From the NCBI GenBank assembly GCA_038210135.1, contig JBBQWZ010000022.1:36670-100669 (forward strand): a stretch of 64,000 nucleotides of DNA, written 5' to 3'. Shown here one piece after another: positions 51,939 to 61,007 of the stretch. The notes under the pieces are model-generated. The model was not told the DNA's origin. It made no database searches and saw nothing but the letters and a program-made list of their open reading frames with translations. The translations under genes and the position numbers were made by a program. This DNA is from JBBQWZ01 sp038210135. GTDB taxonomy: Bacteria; Acidobacteriota; Terriglobia; Bryobacterales; Bryobacteraceae. Position 1 is the stretch's first letter, and each line of letters begins with the position of its first letter.

Positions 51939-53750
51939 ATGTCCTGGTTGCTGCCCGTGACGGCGGCGCTTGTCATTCTCGTTCTTGCTCCCCACGCCAT
52001 GTTCGCGTTCGATGTCGCGCCGAAGGTTGTGGTGCTGGTGCTCGGTGTCGCGATCGCGCTCGCTGTTTCTCGAACGCCCGGCCTGGCCGCGACGGCGCGC
52101 ACCCGGCGAGGCAAGTGGTTTCTCGGAATCGTCGCGCTCTCGGTGGTCTCGCTCGTCATCGCAACCGCCTCTTCTTTAGACCCGGATTTGTCCCTCTTCG
52201 GAACCGCCTGGCGCCGTTTTGGCTTACTTTCGAACCTCGCCGTGATTCTGTTCGCCGTGCTTCTCGCGGGCCACGCTGCCGCCGATCCCCTCGCCGTCCC
52301 GCGCTTCCTGAAGGCGACGTCGCTGGCCGGACTCCTGAGCGCCCTCTACGGCATTCTTCAGTATTCGAGTTTCGATCCAATCCTTCCCGCCGCCGCCTAT
52401 CACGTTGGCGAAGGAATTTGGAGTATCGTTCGGCCGCCCGGAACGCTGGGGCACGCCAGCTATTACTCGACATTTTTGCTGTACGCCGTATTTGCATCCA
52501 TCGCGCTGCACTCCATGGAGGTCGGCCGCCGTTGGCGATTCGTCGCGAGCGCAAGCGTAGCTTTCGGCGCTCTTGCGATTGTTCTGAGTGGAACTCGCGG
52601 CGCAATTCTCGGGCTCGTGATCGGTGCGATCGCTTTGCTTTTAGCTTGCCGCCCTCCGATTCGGCGTACTCACGTGGTCGTCTCGGGCTTGATTTTCGTT
52701 ACTGGAATCGCCTTCTACTTCTCGCCATTCGGCGACCAACTGCGCGCTCGTGCGCGCTGGTCGCAGGAGGATGCCGCCGGCGGGGCACGACTGCTGTTGT
52801 GGAAAGATTCGCTCGCGATGGCCGCCAGCCATCCCGTCTTCGGCTATGGACCCGAAGTCTTCACCATCGAATTTCCGCGTCATCAATCGATCGAACTGGC
52901 GCAGCTCTATCCAGACTTTTATCAGGAATCGCCCCATAATGTGTTTCTAGACGCGTTGTGCGGCCAAGGTGCCGTGGGGCTTGCGGCCTTGATTGCAGTC
53001 TGCACTCTGTCGCTGAGTTCGTGGAAACGAACACCGTGGACCGCACCTCTCGCCGCCGGTTTCCTGGCCGCTCTCGTGAGCCAACAATTTGGAGTATTCA
53101 CGGTGCCGACGGCGTTGTACTTCTACTCCACGGCGGCGTTGCTCTCCACCGCTGGACCGGCGGGCGCGACCAGGAAGCCGGTCCGCGTTTTCCAGCTCGT
53201 GAACGTGGCCGCGGCGCTCGGGCTCGCAACCTTTGCGATTCAGTTTACGATCTCTGAATTCCACTTCGCCAGAGCGAAAGACCTGCTGGCGAACAAGCAA
53301 CTGGATTCGGCGATTGCACAAGGCGTCGTGGCGCGTAGTTGGATGCCGGGCGGGTCCACGTACGACCTCTACTTTTCGCGCGCCTGGTTGCAGGTGTCAG
53401 AATTGGAGATGGATCCGGTGCGCAAGTTTCAAGCTTGGCAGCAGGGAATGGCGGAAGCGGCGCGAGCGCCGTTAGGCTCGGATGACCGCGCGAATGCACT
53501 GGTAAACCTTGCGGCCTTTGAGGCCACCACCAACAATGCGGAAGCCGTGGAACGCCGTCTGTTGGCGGCGGTGGCCCAAGCGCCGAACTGGTTTCGTCCG
53601 CACTGGTTGCTGGCGCGCTTTTATCTGGCTACGGGTCATTTGCCGGAGGCCGAATGGCGGGCCAAAAAAGCGGTGGAGCGCAACGGCAACCACAACACCG
53701 AGGTTATGGAGACGTACCGCGTGGCTCAGAAAGCTCGACCCTTGGAGTGA
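51939..53750 (+). CDS. Wzy/WaaL-like membrane protein with C-terminal TPR-like region
   Basis: 603 residues: about 12 membrane segments with a PF04932-like loop (PGTLGHASYYSTFLLYAVF, LSGTRGAILGLVIGAIALL, HPVFGYGPEVFTIEFPRHQ). After about residue 430 it becomes soluble, with helical repeats (NALVNLAAFEATTNNAEAVERRL) that look like TPR. This fusion is found in acidobacterial and related O-antigen ligase-like proteins. It is a second polymerase/ligase candidate in the locus. ATG 51939 has a weak site; TTG 51930 with AGGG is an alternative. Confidence 0.83.
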   Translation: MSWLLPVTAALVILVLAPHAMFAFDVAPKVVVLVLGVAIALAVSRTPGLAATARTRRGKWFLGIVALSVVSLVIATASSLDPDLSLFGTAWRRFGLLSNLAVILFAVLLAGHAAADPLAVPRFLKATSLAGLLSALYGILQYSSFDPILPAAAYHVGEGIWSIVRPPGTLGHASYYSTFLLYAVFASIALHSMEVGRRWRFVASASVAFGALAIVLSGTRGAILGLVIGAIALLLACRPPIRRTHVVVSGLIFVTGIAFYFSPFGDQLRARARWSQEDAAGGARLLLWKDSLAMAASHPVFGYGPEVFTIEFPRHQSIELAQLYPDFYQESPHNVFLDALCGQGAVGLAALIAVCTLSLSSWKRTPWTAPLAAGFLAALVSQQFGVFTVPTALYFYSTAALLSTAGPAGATRKPVRVFQLVNVAAALGLATFAIQFTISEFHFARAKDLLANKQLDSAIAQGVVARSWMPGGSTYDLYFSRAWLQVSELEMDPVRKFQAWQQGMAEAARAPLGSDDRANALVNLAAFEATTNNAEAVERRLLAAVAQAPNWFRPHWLLARFYLATGHLPEAEWRAKKAVERNGNHNTEVMETYRVAQKARPLE

Positions 53751-53808
53751 GAATGTTTTTGTGTTCCAAAACCGAGGATCGAGTAGTCTCAAGTTACCAG
53801 GAGAAGCC

Positions 53809-54621
53809 GTGATCAAAACTCTCTTCGCCATTTTTGCGCTTTTTCTCGCCGCAAGCCTTCAGGCTCAGACTCCGGTGATCGTCGACGGCGGAATACTGAA
53901 CGGCGCCAGTTTTGCGCGCAACCAGGCCGTGGCTCCCGGATCGCTCGTCTCGATTTTTGGCGATAACCTCGCAAGCCAGGTCGCTGTCGCCAGTACGATT
54001 CCGTTTTCAGTCGCTCTCGCCGGAGTCAGCGTCACGTTCAACAACATTCCCGCCGCGATCAGCGACGTGAGCCCTGGCAGCGCCTTCGCGCGTTCGCAAG
54101 CGAATGTGCAGGTTCCGTGGGAGGCGCTCGGAGGGTTGACGCAGGGATCCGTTGCTGTGGTGGTCACGCGCGACAACCTCAAATCGGCGCCGCAACAACT
54201 TTCGCTGAACCAATTTTCGCCCGGAATTTTCACCATTCCCGCAGGCGCGGGCAATCTCATCGCGATCAATTCCGACGGTAGCGTTGCCGCGCCGGTCGGT
54301 TCGATCCCGCCTTTCACGACGCGTCCCGCGAAAGTCGGCGATTCGGTTTTCTTCTATGCGAATGGGCTCGGGCCTGTGGATAGCCCGGTCGCGAACGGTG
54401 CCAATTCCAGCGACGTGCTTCGCAAAACGCTGACGACTCCCATGGTGATCATCGATGGAATCAGCGTGACGCCCTTCTTCTCTGGCCTCGCGCCGCAGTA
54501 TCCCGGCGTGAATCAGATCAACTTTACGATTCCGCCGGGCGTGCGCGCGGGCAACGTGCTGGTGCAGCTTTCGATCGGCGGCATCACTACGCAGCAGCAG
54601 GCGACGATCGCGATTCAGTAG
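53809..54621 (+). CDS. secreted Solibacter-type C-terminal-domain protein (TIGR03437-like), 270 aa
   Basis: Signal peptide (LFAIFALFLAASLQAQTP), then a beta-rich domain: VIVDGGILNGASFARNQAVA, GSLVSIFGDNLAS, 'PFTTRPAKVGDSVFFYANGLG', and the end 'YPGVNQINFTIPPGVRAGNVLVQLSIGG'. This matches the domain that is hugely amplified in 'Candidatus Solibacter' (TIGR03437), usually attached to other modules; here it is almost the whole protein. The function is unknown, probably surface-exposed. GTG 53809 follows AGGAGAAG at the right spacing. It sits between the Wzy-like and sugar transferase genes. Confidence 0.82.
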   Translation: MIKTLFAIFALFLAASLQAQTPVIVDGGILNGASFARNQAVAPGSLVSIFGDNLASQVAVASTIPFSVALAGVSVTFNNIPAAISDVSPGSAFARSQANVQVPWEALGGLTQGSVAVVVTRDNLKSAPQQLSLNQFSPGIFTIPAGAGNLIAINSDGSVAAPVGSIPPFTTRPAKVGDSVFFYANGLGPVDSPVANGANSSDVLRKTLTTPMVIIDGISVTPFFSGLAPQYPGVNQINFTIPPGVRAGNVLVQLSIGGITTQQQATIAIQ

Positions 54622-54665
54622 TGCCGTTTGTTTCCCAGCGAGGGTTCGTGCGCTCTTAGTCCTTT

Positions 54666-55331
54666 ATGGCGATGTTCTACCCGCAGAGACTCGCGATTCC
54701 CGCCGCCCGCGTCGAGGCGGCGAGAGCGATTTCGCTCGACATAACGGATCGCGTACTCGGCATCGCAGCGTTCGCTGCAAGCCTGCCCATTATTGCCTCG
54801 GCTGCCTTGATCACTTCGATCCTCGCTCGCCGGAGCCCCTTCATCGCGATCGAACGCGTCGGACGCGGCGGGCGCCTTTTCTGGATGTTCAAGCTGCGGA
54901 CGATGTGGAGCTCGAATTCGAAGGGTGTCGAAGCCGGGTTGTGCGATTACATTCGCGAGGCGTGGGTGCCGGAGGCAAAAACGGCAGCGGATCCGCGCAT
55001 CAGCAGCGGGTTTGCGCGGTTCTGCCGGCGCTTCTCCATCGACGAATTGCCGCAGCTTTGGCACGTGGTGACCGGGGAAATGTCGATGGTGGGTCCGCGT
55101 CCGCTCACCGCACTTGAAATTTCCCGCTATTACCAATGTGCCGCTCACGAAATGCTCAGCGCCCGTCCGGGCCTGACGGGTCTGTGGCAAGTGCGCGGAA
55201 GGAATGCGCTCTCCTACCGCCAGCGGCGAAGGCTGGACCTTCACCTGGTCCGTCATGCTTCCTGGCGCATGTATGGGTTCATTCTGTGGCGCACGATTCC
55301 AAGCGTGCTCGCGGGACGCAACGCCGGCTAG
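54666..55331 (+). CDS. undecaprenyl-phosphate sugar-phosphate transferase
   Basis: 221 residues of the bacterial sugar transferase family (PF02397). N-terminal membrane segment (VLGIAAFAASLPIIASAALITSI), then ERVGRGGRLFWMFKLRTM, FSIDELPQLWHVVTGEMSMVGPRP (the signature) and ARPGLTGLWQVRGRN. It starts lipid-linked glycan synthesis by moving a sugar-1-phosphate to undecaprenyl phosphate. It lacks the N-terminal CoA-binding-like domain of the long WbaP/CpsE form. The stop overlaps the convergent methyltransferase stop by 4 bp. Confidence 0.92.
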   Translation: MAMFYPQRLAIPAARVEAARAISLDITDRVLGIAAFAASLPIIASAALITSILARRSPFIAIERVGRGGRLFWMFKLRTMWSSNSKGVEAGLCDYIREAWVPEAKTAADPRISSGFARFCRRFSIDELPQLWHVVTGEMSMVGPRPLTALEISRYYQCAAHEMLSARPGLTGLWQVRGRNALSYRQRRRLDLHLVRHASWRMYGFILWRTIPSVLAGRNAG

Positions 55332-56074
55332 ACCTTCGTTCGTCCGGCCCGAACGAATACCGGCATGGTGATGCGGCGCCGCACACCGGCGGGCCAGATT
55401 TTCGCGAGTGCCGCTTCAAAATCCTGAATCGCGTTTCCGTGCTTCTGCCGCACGTAGTTCTTTGAAGCCGACCAGGTGTGCACGTAATCCGTCAGATTCT
55501 CGCGCGTCCAATCCAGTTCGATTGATAACGCCGGTGCCGCCAATTCGTCGAAAGGGAACTCGAGCGTCGCATACGCGGTCTCGACCAAACGGCGCTCGGG
55601 CGGCCAGTAGGCCTCGAGAGGTTTCCACAGGAGTTCACGCGAGATCGCGGAGATCGGTTCGTCAGCCAGGAACCGCGCGTAACCCCAGGCGGCGAACACG
55701 CCTCCGGGACGCAAGATGCGTTGGACCTCGGCGAAGTATTTGGGATGGTCGAGCCAGTGCAAAGCCTGGGCGATCGTGACCACATCCGCGCTCGAATCCG
55801 GCATCGTGGTCGCTTCCGCGGTCGCCACGAAGTAGCGAATATTGGGAGGGCCTTCCGCGTTTGCAATCTGATCCTCGCTCGCATCGAGCGCGTCCACATG
55901 GTCGAAGAACTCGGCCAGTCCGCGCGCGGCCTGTCCGTTGCCGGTCGCGCAATCCACCGCTGTACCGGTGCGGGGGGCAACCGATGTCAGCCACGAGAAA
56001 AGCGCACGCGGATAGTCCGGGCGATATTTCGCGTAGTCGGCGGCGTGGCCTGAAAAATAATCCTGAAAATTCAT
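55328..56074 (-). CDS. class I SAM-dependent methyltransferase
   Basis: 248 residues. The SAM-binding motif I is AVDCATGNGQAARGLAEFF (about residue 40), motif II is VDALDASEDQI, and 'VTIAQALHWLDHPKYF' plus LRPGGVFAAWGYARF follow, as in the Methyltransf_11/trans-aconitate methyltransferase-like group. The acceptor is unknown. It is cytoplasmic. It converges on the sugar transferase gene. About 150 bp separate it from the DUF1015 gene. Confidence 0.88.
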   Translation of the reverse strand: MNFQDYFSGHAADYAKYRPDYPRALFSWLTSVAPRTGTAVDCATGNGQAARGLAEFFDHVDALDASEDQIANAEGPPNIRYFVATAEATTMPDSSADVVTIAQALHWLDHPKYFAEVQRILRPGGVFAAWGYARFLADEPISAISRELLWKPLEAYWPPERRLVETAYATLEFPFDELAAPALSIELDWTRENLTDYVHTWSASKNYVRQKHGNAIQDFEAALAKIWPAGVRRRITMPVFVRAGRTKV

Positions 56075-56223
56075 GGATCGGGCGGTGGCTGCTGCTTTCG
56101 GGTGTGGCAGCCTGCACGAACGATCGTCTGTCCGGGGATCATCGACCCCCCAGCTATCATAAGGGACTTCGCTCGGGGTGCGATCCGGATCGGTGCGATC
56201 GAGGCCTTGCGGTGCGAGTCGCG

Positions 56224-57465
56224 TTACCTGTCGATTTTGTAAATCGCCATGCCGGTGAGCAGTTTCGGATAGAAATCGGTGGACTTCTGCGGCATGACGC
56301 CGCCGGCGAACGCGATCCGCGCCATCTCTTCGGCGGGCGTCGGATCGAGCAGGAAGGCGACGGCGGCTCCTTTGGTGCGAGTCTCATCCACAGCGGCATC
56401 GAGGCCGCGGATGTATTTGAGCAACTCGTGCCGGACTGCGTCTTCGCTGACACCCAGCATGCCGCGCAGGACCTCGTCGTGAAGCACCGGCACATCCAAC
56501 TCGCCGACCTTGCGCGGGCGGGTGAGCAGCGCGAACTCGGAGCCTGAGGCGACGCCGATGCGGACGGTGGCGGGATCGGACTTCGCGAAGACGGCCTTCA
56601 GGTTTTCGAGACTTGGAATCTTCTCCACGTGAAATGTGGCGGCGGCGCGCTCAAGCAAGCCGGCGAGCGTGAAGCCTTCCAGCTTCGGAACGATGCGGTG
56701 TGTCGCGAGAATGCGGAGGCCGGGCGAATGCATGTTGACGAAAGTCATCATCACACGGTCGGCTCCGGGGATCTCGGGGTGATCGGCGTGGAACCCGAGC
56801 GCGGTCTCATAGCGATGGTGGCCGTCGGCGATCAGCAGTTTCTTGTCGGCCATCAGCGCCTGCATTTGGGCGATACGCGCCGGGTCGGTGATCTTCCAAA
56901 GACGGTGGATGGCATCGTATTCATCGCGGACTTCGGCGGTGGCGGGTGCGGCGGCGACTTGATCGAGCAGTTTGTCGATGGCTCCGTCGGGGTCGGGGTA
57001 GAGCATGAAGATCTGGCCGAAGTGGGCATGGGTGTGTTCGAGGACCTGACGGCGGTCCTTCTTGGGACCGGCAAGCGTGCGCTCGTGGCGGTAGACGACG
57101 TGCGCTTCGTAGGGCTCGACGGCGCCCAGTCCGATGAAGCCGCGGCGGCTGAGGATCTCGCCGGAATCGGGGACGCGGAACTCCTGGAAGTAGGCGTAGA
57201 AACCTGGGTCGGGATCCTGGGCGAGGATTCCGCCGGCGATCCAGTCGTTGAAGTAGGCGGCGGAGCGGGTGTAGACGTTCGCCTGGTCGTGGTCCGACGG
57301 GAGCCGCTCGCCGAGGATCACGCGCACCACGTTATGCGGGTTCGCGGCCAGGTAGTTGGCCTGCATGGAGGGGCTGATCTTGTCGTAGGGCTGGGTGAGC
57401 AGATCTTCGAGGGGTCCGGCTAAAGCGGAAAAGCGAAAGGGGCGGAAAGGGAAGATGAGAGCCAA
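56224..57465 (-). CDS. DUF1015 family protein
   Basis: 413 residues. The family motifs are LTQPYDKISPSMQANY near the start, NPHNVVRVILG, and KLLIADGHHRYETALGF in the middle (about residue 210). DUF1015 proteins are cytoplasmic, about 410-430 residues, and of unknown function. A TTG at 57465 gives the usual length and N-terminus (LALIFPFRPFRFSALAG); the longer frame to 57579 adds 38 residues unlike the family and has no better ribosome binding site. It is divergent from the Tad genes. Confidence 0.82.
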   Translation of the reverse strand: MALIFPFRPFRFSALAGPLEDLLTQPYDKISPSMQANYLAANPHNVVRVILGERLPSDHDQANVYTRSAAYFNDWIAGGILAQDPDPGFYAYFQEFRVPDSGEILSRRGFIGLGAVEPYEAHVVYRHERTLAGPKKDRRQVLEHTHAHFGQIFMLYPDPDGAIDKLLDQVAAAPATAEVRDEYDAIHRLWKITDPARIAQMQALMADKKLLIADGHHRYETALGFHADHPEIPGADRVMMTFVNMHSPGLRILATHRIVPKLEGFTLAGLLERAAATFHVEKIPSLENLKAVFAKSDPATVRIGVASGSEFALLTRPRKVGELDVPVLHDEVLRGMLGVSEDAVRHELLKYIRGLDAAVDETRTKGAAVAFLLDPTPAEEMARIAFAGGVMPQKSTDFYPKLLTGMAIYKIDR

Positions 57466-57641
57466 GACAAAGCATAACAAACGTGTCTGCGCGGCTCCCC
57501 TGCAGTACTCCAGCCGACAGGGTTCTATGACCTTCTTGCTAAGGGAAAGGCTAAGCCCCTTCTGGGGCGTTTCCCCCATTGCTCCCTACGAAGTTCGGGA
57601 CCACATTATAGATGTGGAGAATTTCCGAGAGAGGGTGCGCC

Positions 57642-58202
57642 GTGCGACCGTTCGAAACCGATAAAGACGTTCGTGTCGGACCGGGGAAGCGATCTGATGG
57701 ATGCTCGCCTGGCCGGGCCCGAGCGGCCAGGCCAGTAACACGCGGCCGAGCGCGCGCACAAAAGGGCAGCGCGGTATTAGAAGGCGCTCTGGTCATCCTT
57801 CCATTGATGGCCATATTGTTTGCTCTGATGGACTTCTCGATCGCCATTTTTGTGCAAAACGTGCTCCACAACGCGGTGCGAGAGGGAGTCCGGTTCGCGG
57901 TCACCCAGCAAACCGGCGGTTCCGGACAGGACGCGGCGATTAAGGCGATCGTGGTAAGCAACTCCTTCGGGTTTCTACCGGACGCCACGACCGTTTCTGT
58001 CACCTATTCAAATCCGTCAACGCTCGCTGTCGTCACCGGATCGGGTAGCAACGGTCAGGGAAACATATGTGTCGTCGGGATCACGAATTACGCATGGAGG
58101 ATGATGGTTCCGATTTGGCAAGGAACCGGCGCGAATCTCTACTCCGCCTATTCATCCGACGTTATGGAGGCTCCACCGAATGGGATTTTACCGACGAGAT
58201 AA
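57642..58202 (+). CDS. TadE-like pilus assembly protein
   Basis: 186 residues. After a basic N-terminus the prepilin-like segment KGSAVLEGALVILPLMAILFA gives a conserved Glu five residues into a hydrophobic stem, as in TadE pseudopilins, followed by 'MDFSIAIFVQNVLHNAVREGVRFA'. The C-terminus is beta-rich. TadE proteins are minor pilins or assembly factors of Flp pili. GTG 57642 with GAGAGAGG upstream is preferred over ATG 57612. It overlaps the next gene by 23 bp. Confidence 0.78.
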   Translation: MRPFETDKDVRVGPGKRSDGCSPGRARAARPVTRGRARAQKGSAVLEGALVILPLMAILFALMDFSIAIFVQNVLHNAVREGVRFAVTQQTGGSGQDAAIKAIVVSNSFGFLPDATTVSVTYSNPSTLAVVTGSGSNGQGNICVVGITNYAWRMMVPIWQGTGANLYSAYSSDVMEAPPNGILPTR

Positions 58203-58941
58203 TCCACAGCGAAGCCAGACGGACGCGGTGACTGGGGAGAAATGCCCGGATGGGCAGCTTCGACCCGGCGCGAGCGAACGTCGGCGCAAGAGGCAAGGGG
58301 GCAGCACGATCACCGAGTTCGCGATCGTCATCCCCTTCATTTCGATCGCTTTCTTTGGGACGGTATCGTTCGGGATTTCATTGGGCCGGTACGTCCAAGT
58401 CGTCCAGGTATGCCGCGATGTCGCCCACATGTACGCGGATGGCGTCGATTTTTCGCAGGCCGGCGCCCAGGCTATCGTGGTCAAGTTAGCGACGGGAACG
58501 GGAATGACGGCGGCTGGAGGCAACGGCGTCGTAGTGTTCTCGCGTGTACGAACGGTCTACGCGGCGGATTGTACCGCGGCGGGTTATGGCAGCTGCCCGA
58601 ATGCCGGTTTAACGGTTTTTACCCAGCGGCTGACCATTGGCAATACCGCGCTGCGCGCCAGTGCGTTCGGAACTCCAAGCGCCGCGATACTCAATTCGCA
58701 GGGCAACATCGCGGCCAGCGTCTACTTGCAGAATACCAACTCGACCGTGCAGACCGCTAACCTATCGCCGCTCTATACGGCGGCTGGCCGGCCAGCGAAT
58801 CAGGACTTGGCGCAAGGGGACTCCGCGTGGATTGCCGAGGTGTACTTCACAGCGCCAGATATTTCCTTTCTGGATTTCAACTATTCTCCGAATCTGAGAT
58901 CGTCAACCGCCGGAGGAGTATATGCAAGATTCATTTTCTAA
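58180..58941 (+). CDS. TadE/TadF-like pilus assembly protein
   Basis: 253 residues. RQGGSTITEFAIVIPFISIAFF marks a TadE/F-type pseudopilin segment (about residues 38-60), followed by 'GISLGRYVQVVQVCRDVAHMYA' and a beta-rich C-terminal domain with two Cys (AADCTAAGYGSC). It lies between TadE-like and TadG-like genes, with overlaps on both sides, so the three are translated together. The exact start is uncertain (58180 or later). Confidence 0.78.
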   Translation: MGFYRRDNPQRSQTDAVTGEKCPDGQLRPGASERRRKRQGGSTITEFAIVIPFISIAFFGTVSFGISLGRYVQVVQVCRDVAHMYADGVDFSQAGAQAIVVKLATGTGMTAAGGNGVVVFSRVRTVYAADCTAAGYGSCPNAGLTVFTQRLTIGNTALRASAFGTPSAAILNSQGNIAASVYLQNTNSTVQTANLSPLYTAAGRPANQDLAQGDSAWIAEVYFTAPDISFLDFNYSPNLRSSTAGGVYARFIF

Positions 58942-60427
58942 TCACGGAGCAATTCTGACGAGAAGCCGAATTCCAGTCACGCGCAGGCGTCGGCGAGGTC
59001 AGCGCGGGATATCGGTGATGGTCACCGCCATGATGATGTTGCTGGCGCTGCCCATGATGGGTCTAATGTTCGACTCGACAATCCTGTTCATCATTAAGAG
59101 CCGCCTGCAGGGCGCGGTGGACGGCGCGGCGCTCGCCGGAGCGCGCGGCCTCGCCCGCGGCGCCAATGGCGGAGCCCAGATTACATCGGCGCAGAATGCC
59201 GCCACCACGTACGTCCGGCTCAACTACGCCGACAATTCCTTTTTCAGCGGAGTGGTTACTGTGCCGACGCCCACAGTAGACTTGAGCGTCGCTTTTCAAA
59301 GGACAGTTACCGTGAGGGCAACGGTTCCATTTCCCGGAATGATTCTGCAATACATGTCGGGGCCCACTACGGTTGCCGCGACAGCGTCCGTCACCCGGAA
59401 GGACGTCAACGTGATGATGGTGATCGATCGTTCCGGTTCGCTTCAAGCCAGCGGATCGTGCCCGTCCGTGAAGCTTGCCGCGGCCAGCTTCGTCGATCAG
59501 TTCGCATCGGGAAGAGACAACATCGGCTTGGTGACATTCGCGTTTACGTCGTTCGTAAATTTCCCGATTGCAAATACATTCGCAACCGCCACGCCGGACG
59601 TGAAGACGCTCATCAACGGAATCACGTGCGCCGGATCTACGAGCACGGCGATGGCACTGTGGAAGGCATACCAGCAACTGATCAGCCTCAATCAACCCGG
59701 CGCATTGAACGTGATTCTGCTTTTCACTGACGGTCAGCCGACTGCCGTCGCAACCAACATGCCGGTGGCCAACGGGAGCCCTTGCACCGCTTATAAGACG
59801 GGTAATCCGACCGGTGCCGGCGCGTATACGCTGCCAGCCGGAACAAAAGGTTATATTCCCGGACTGATCAACACCTACGCGAACGCCAACCAGTGGTTTG
59901 GCATCAACGATTATGCCGGCACCGCCAACGGGTCGGGCCAGCAGGTGATAACCAATGGCGACAATAATCCGGCCGGCTTCTCGACCAATTGTACCTATCT
60001 CGGCAACGCAAACACTCTGACCGACTGGTCTGGTGTCCCGACCAAGGATCTTTTCGGGAATTCGATGAACACAGGCTATCAGGCGGTCACGCTCAACGGC
60101 GTCGGTCTGATCAGTCTCGGCGACGCCAATAGCGCGGCAGCCATGGCGATCAACGCGGCGGATGACGCCGCTACGCGTATCCGCAACGGCGTCGTCGATC
60201 CCGTAAACGGGGGCAGCTTGGCCAATATCCTGGTTCTGAGTATCGGACTGGGCACCGCGTCCGTTCCGGCAAGCGGAAGCTTCCTTCGACGAGTGAGTAA
60301 CGACCCGGCCAGCCCGATTTACGATTCCACCAAGCCGGCCGGACACTACTACGATGCGCCGACGAATGCCGACTTGGCGCCCGCGTTCCAGGAAGTGGCA
60401 TCGGAGATCCTGCGTCTCGCCAAGTAG
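58922..60427 (+). CDS. TadG-like protein with von Willebrand factor A domain
   Basis: 501 residues. RRRGQRGISVMVTAMMMLLALPMMGLMFD is the TadG/Flp-type membrane segment (about 20-48), followed by 'LQGAVDGAALAGARGLARG'. A vWA domain starts with the MIDAS motif VMMVIDRSGSLQASG (about residue 160) and continues with NVILLFTDGQPT. Such TadG proteins anchor or assemble Flp pili at the outer membrane. GGAGGAG precedes ATG 58922, overlapping the previous gene by 20 bp. No TadA ATPase or TadB/C genes are in the window. Confidence 0.87.
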   Translation: MQDSFSNHGAILTRSRIPVTRRRRRGQRGISVMVTAMMMLLALPMMGLMFDSTILFIIKSRLQGAVDGAALAGARGLARGANGGAQITSAQNAATTYVRLNYADNSFFSGVVTVPTPTVDLSVAFQRTVTVRATVPFPGMILQYMSGPTTVAATASVTRKDVNVMMVIDRSGSLQASGSCPSVKLAAASFVDQFASGRDNIGLVTFAFTSFVNFPIANTFATATPDVKTLINGITCAGSTSTAMALWKAYQQLISLNQPGALNVILLFTDGQPTAVATNMPVANGSPCTAYKTGNPTGAGAYTLPAGTKGYIPGLINTYANANQWFGINDYAGTANGSGQQVITNGDNNPAGFSTNCTYLGNANTLTDWSGVPTKDLFGNSMNTGYQAVTLNGVGLISLGDANSAAAMAINAADDAATRIRNGVVDPVNGGSLANILVLSIGLGTASVPASGSFLRRVSNDPASPIYDSTKPAGHYYDAPTNADLAPAFQEVASEILRLAK

Positions 60428-60525
60428 GCAAGTCTTCTTGCGCCGCTTCGGCAAGACCATGCTACTCGGTCACACCCATTTGTTCGTTCTTTGACGGACA
60501 GTTGGCTGGATCCGGGTTAGGGCGG

Positions 60526-60696
60526 CTAGCGAAACGAAGCCAGATCCGTCAGAATGGGTCCCGAATTCAGGGTGAAGGGTGCCTCCGTCGGCACCCTTTT
60601 CCCGGCATCCGCCGGCGCGAGCGTCGAATCGGGATCGCCTTCGTGCAAAACGAAGCCATTTGAACCGCTTCTCGCGGCTAAAGTCTTTTCCATCAT
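60526..60696 (-). CDS. possible small protein, 56 aa
   Basis: A 56-codon frame from ATG ATG at 60696/60693 to TAG 60526, beginning MMEKTLAARSGSNGFVLHEG and ending LNSGPILTDLASFR. GGAAG lies a few bases upstream. It reads like a plausible soluble protein but I recognise no family. A plus-strand terminator-like hairpin (60576-60600) lies inside it. Another possible minus-strand frame of 42 codons (60933-60805, starting MKFVQLSGTPLRQPNELREQ) lies just upstream. Neither has homologues I can name, so this call is tentative. Confidence 0.4.
   Translation of the reverse strand: MMEKTLAARSGSNGFVLHEGDPDSTLAPADAGKRVPTEAPFTLNSGPILTDLASFR
60576..60600 (+). terminator. terminator-like hairpin after the Tad genes
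   Basis: AGGGTGCC and GGCACCCT form a perfect 8-bp stem around a 6-nt loop, followed by a short T run. It is about 150 bp after the TadG-like stop and could end that operon. It also lies inside the possible minus-strand small gene. Confidence 0.6.
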
Positions 60697-61007
60697 ATAC
60701 TTCCGACTAATTTGGACGGTGGCATAGCGTTCGGTGATGGAATTGACAAGGAGCTTGCGGAGCCGGTTCCGTGCGCGAAAAGGTGTCGAGCGAGCGGACG
60801 GTCCTCATCCTCGGCCAAAGGTGACGATGACTCGGGATTCGCTTGCGGCCCCGACCGGAGCCGGGACTTGGTTCTGTTCGCGCAGTTCGTTGGGTTGACG
60901 CAGCGGAGTTCCGCTCAATTGGACGAATTTCATCCGCTAAGTCATTGAATTATGGACTTGTGCGCATTGGTCTTTCGGTTGCCCTTTTTCTGACCGGGAG
61001 GCTCAAG

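Larger units (their letters stand above)
60428..61007. other. long gap between Tad and IPT/TIG genes
   Basis: About 580 bp. It holds the terminator-like hairpin and two candidate small minus-strand frames (60526-60696 and 60805-60933). I see no known riboswitch or tRNA here. Confidence 0.4.

Noticed and set aside
60500..60620. Riboswitch before the IPT/TIG gene
   Set aside because: I tried to match known ligand-binding cores (cyclic-di-GMP, preQ1, cobalamin, glycine) and found none; the hairpin is better explained as a terminator.
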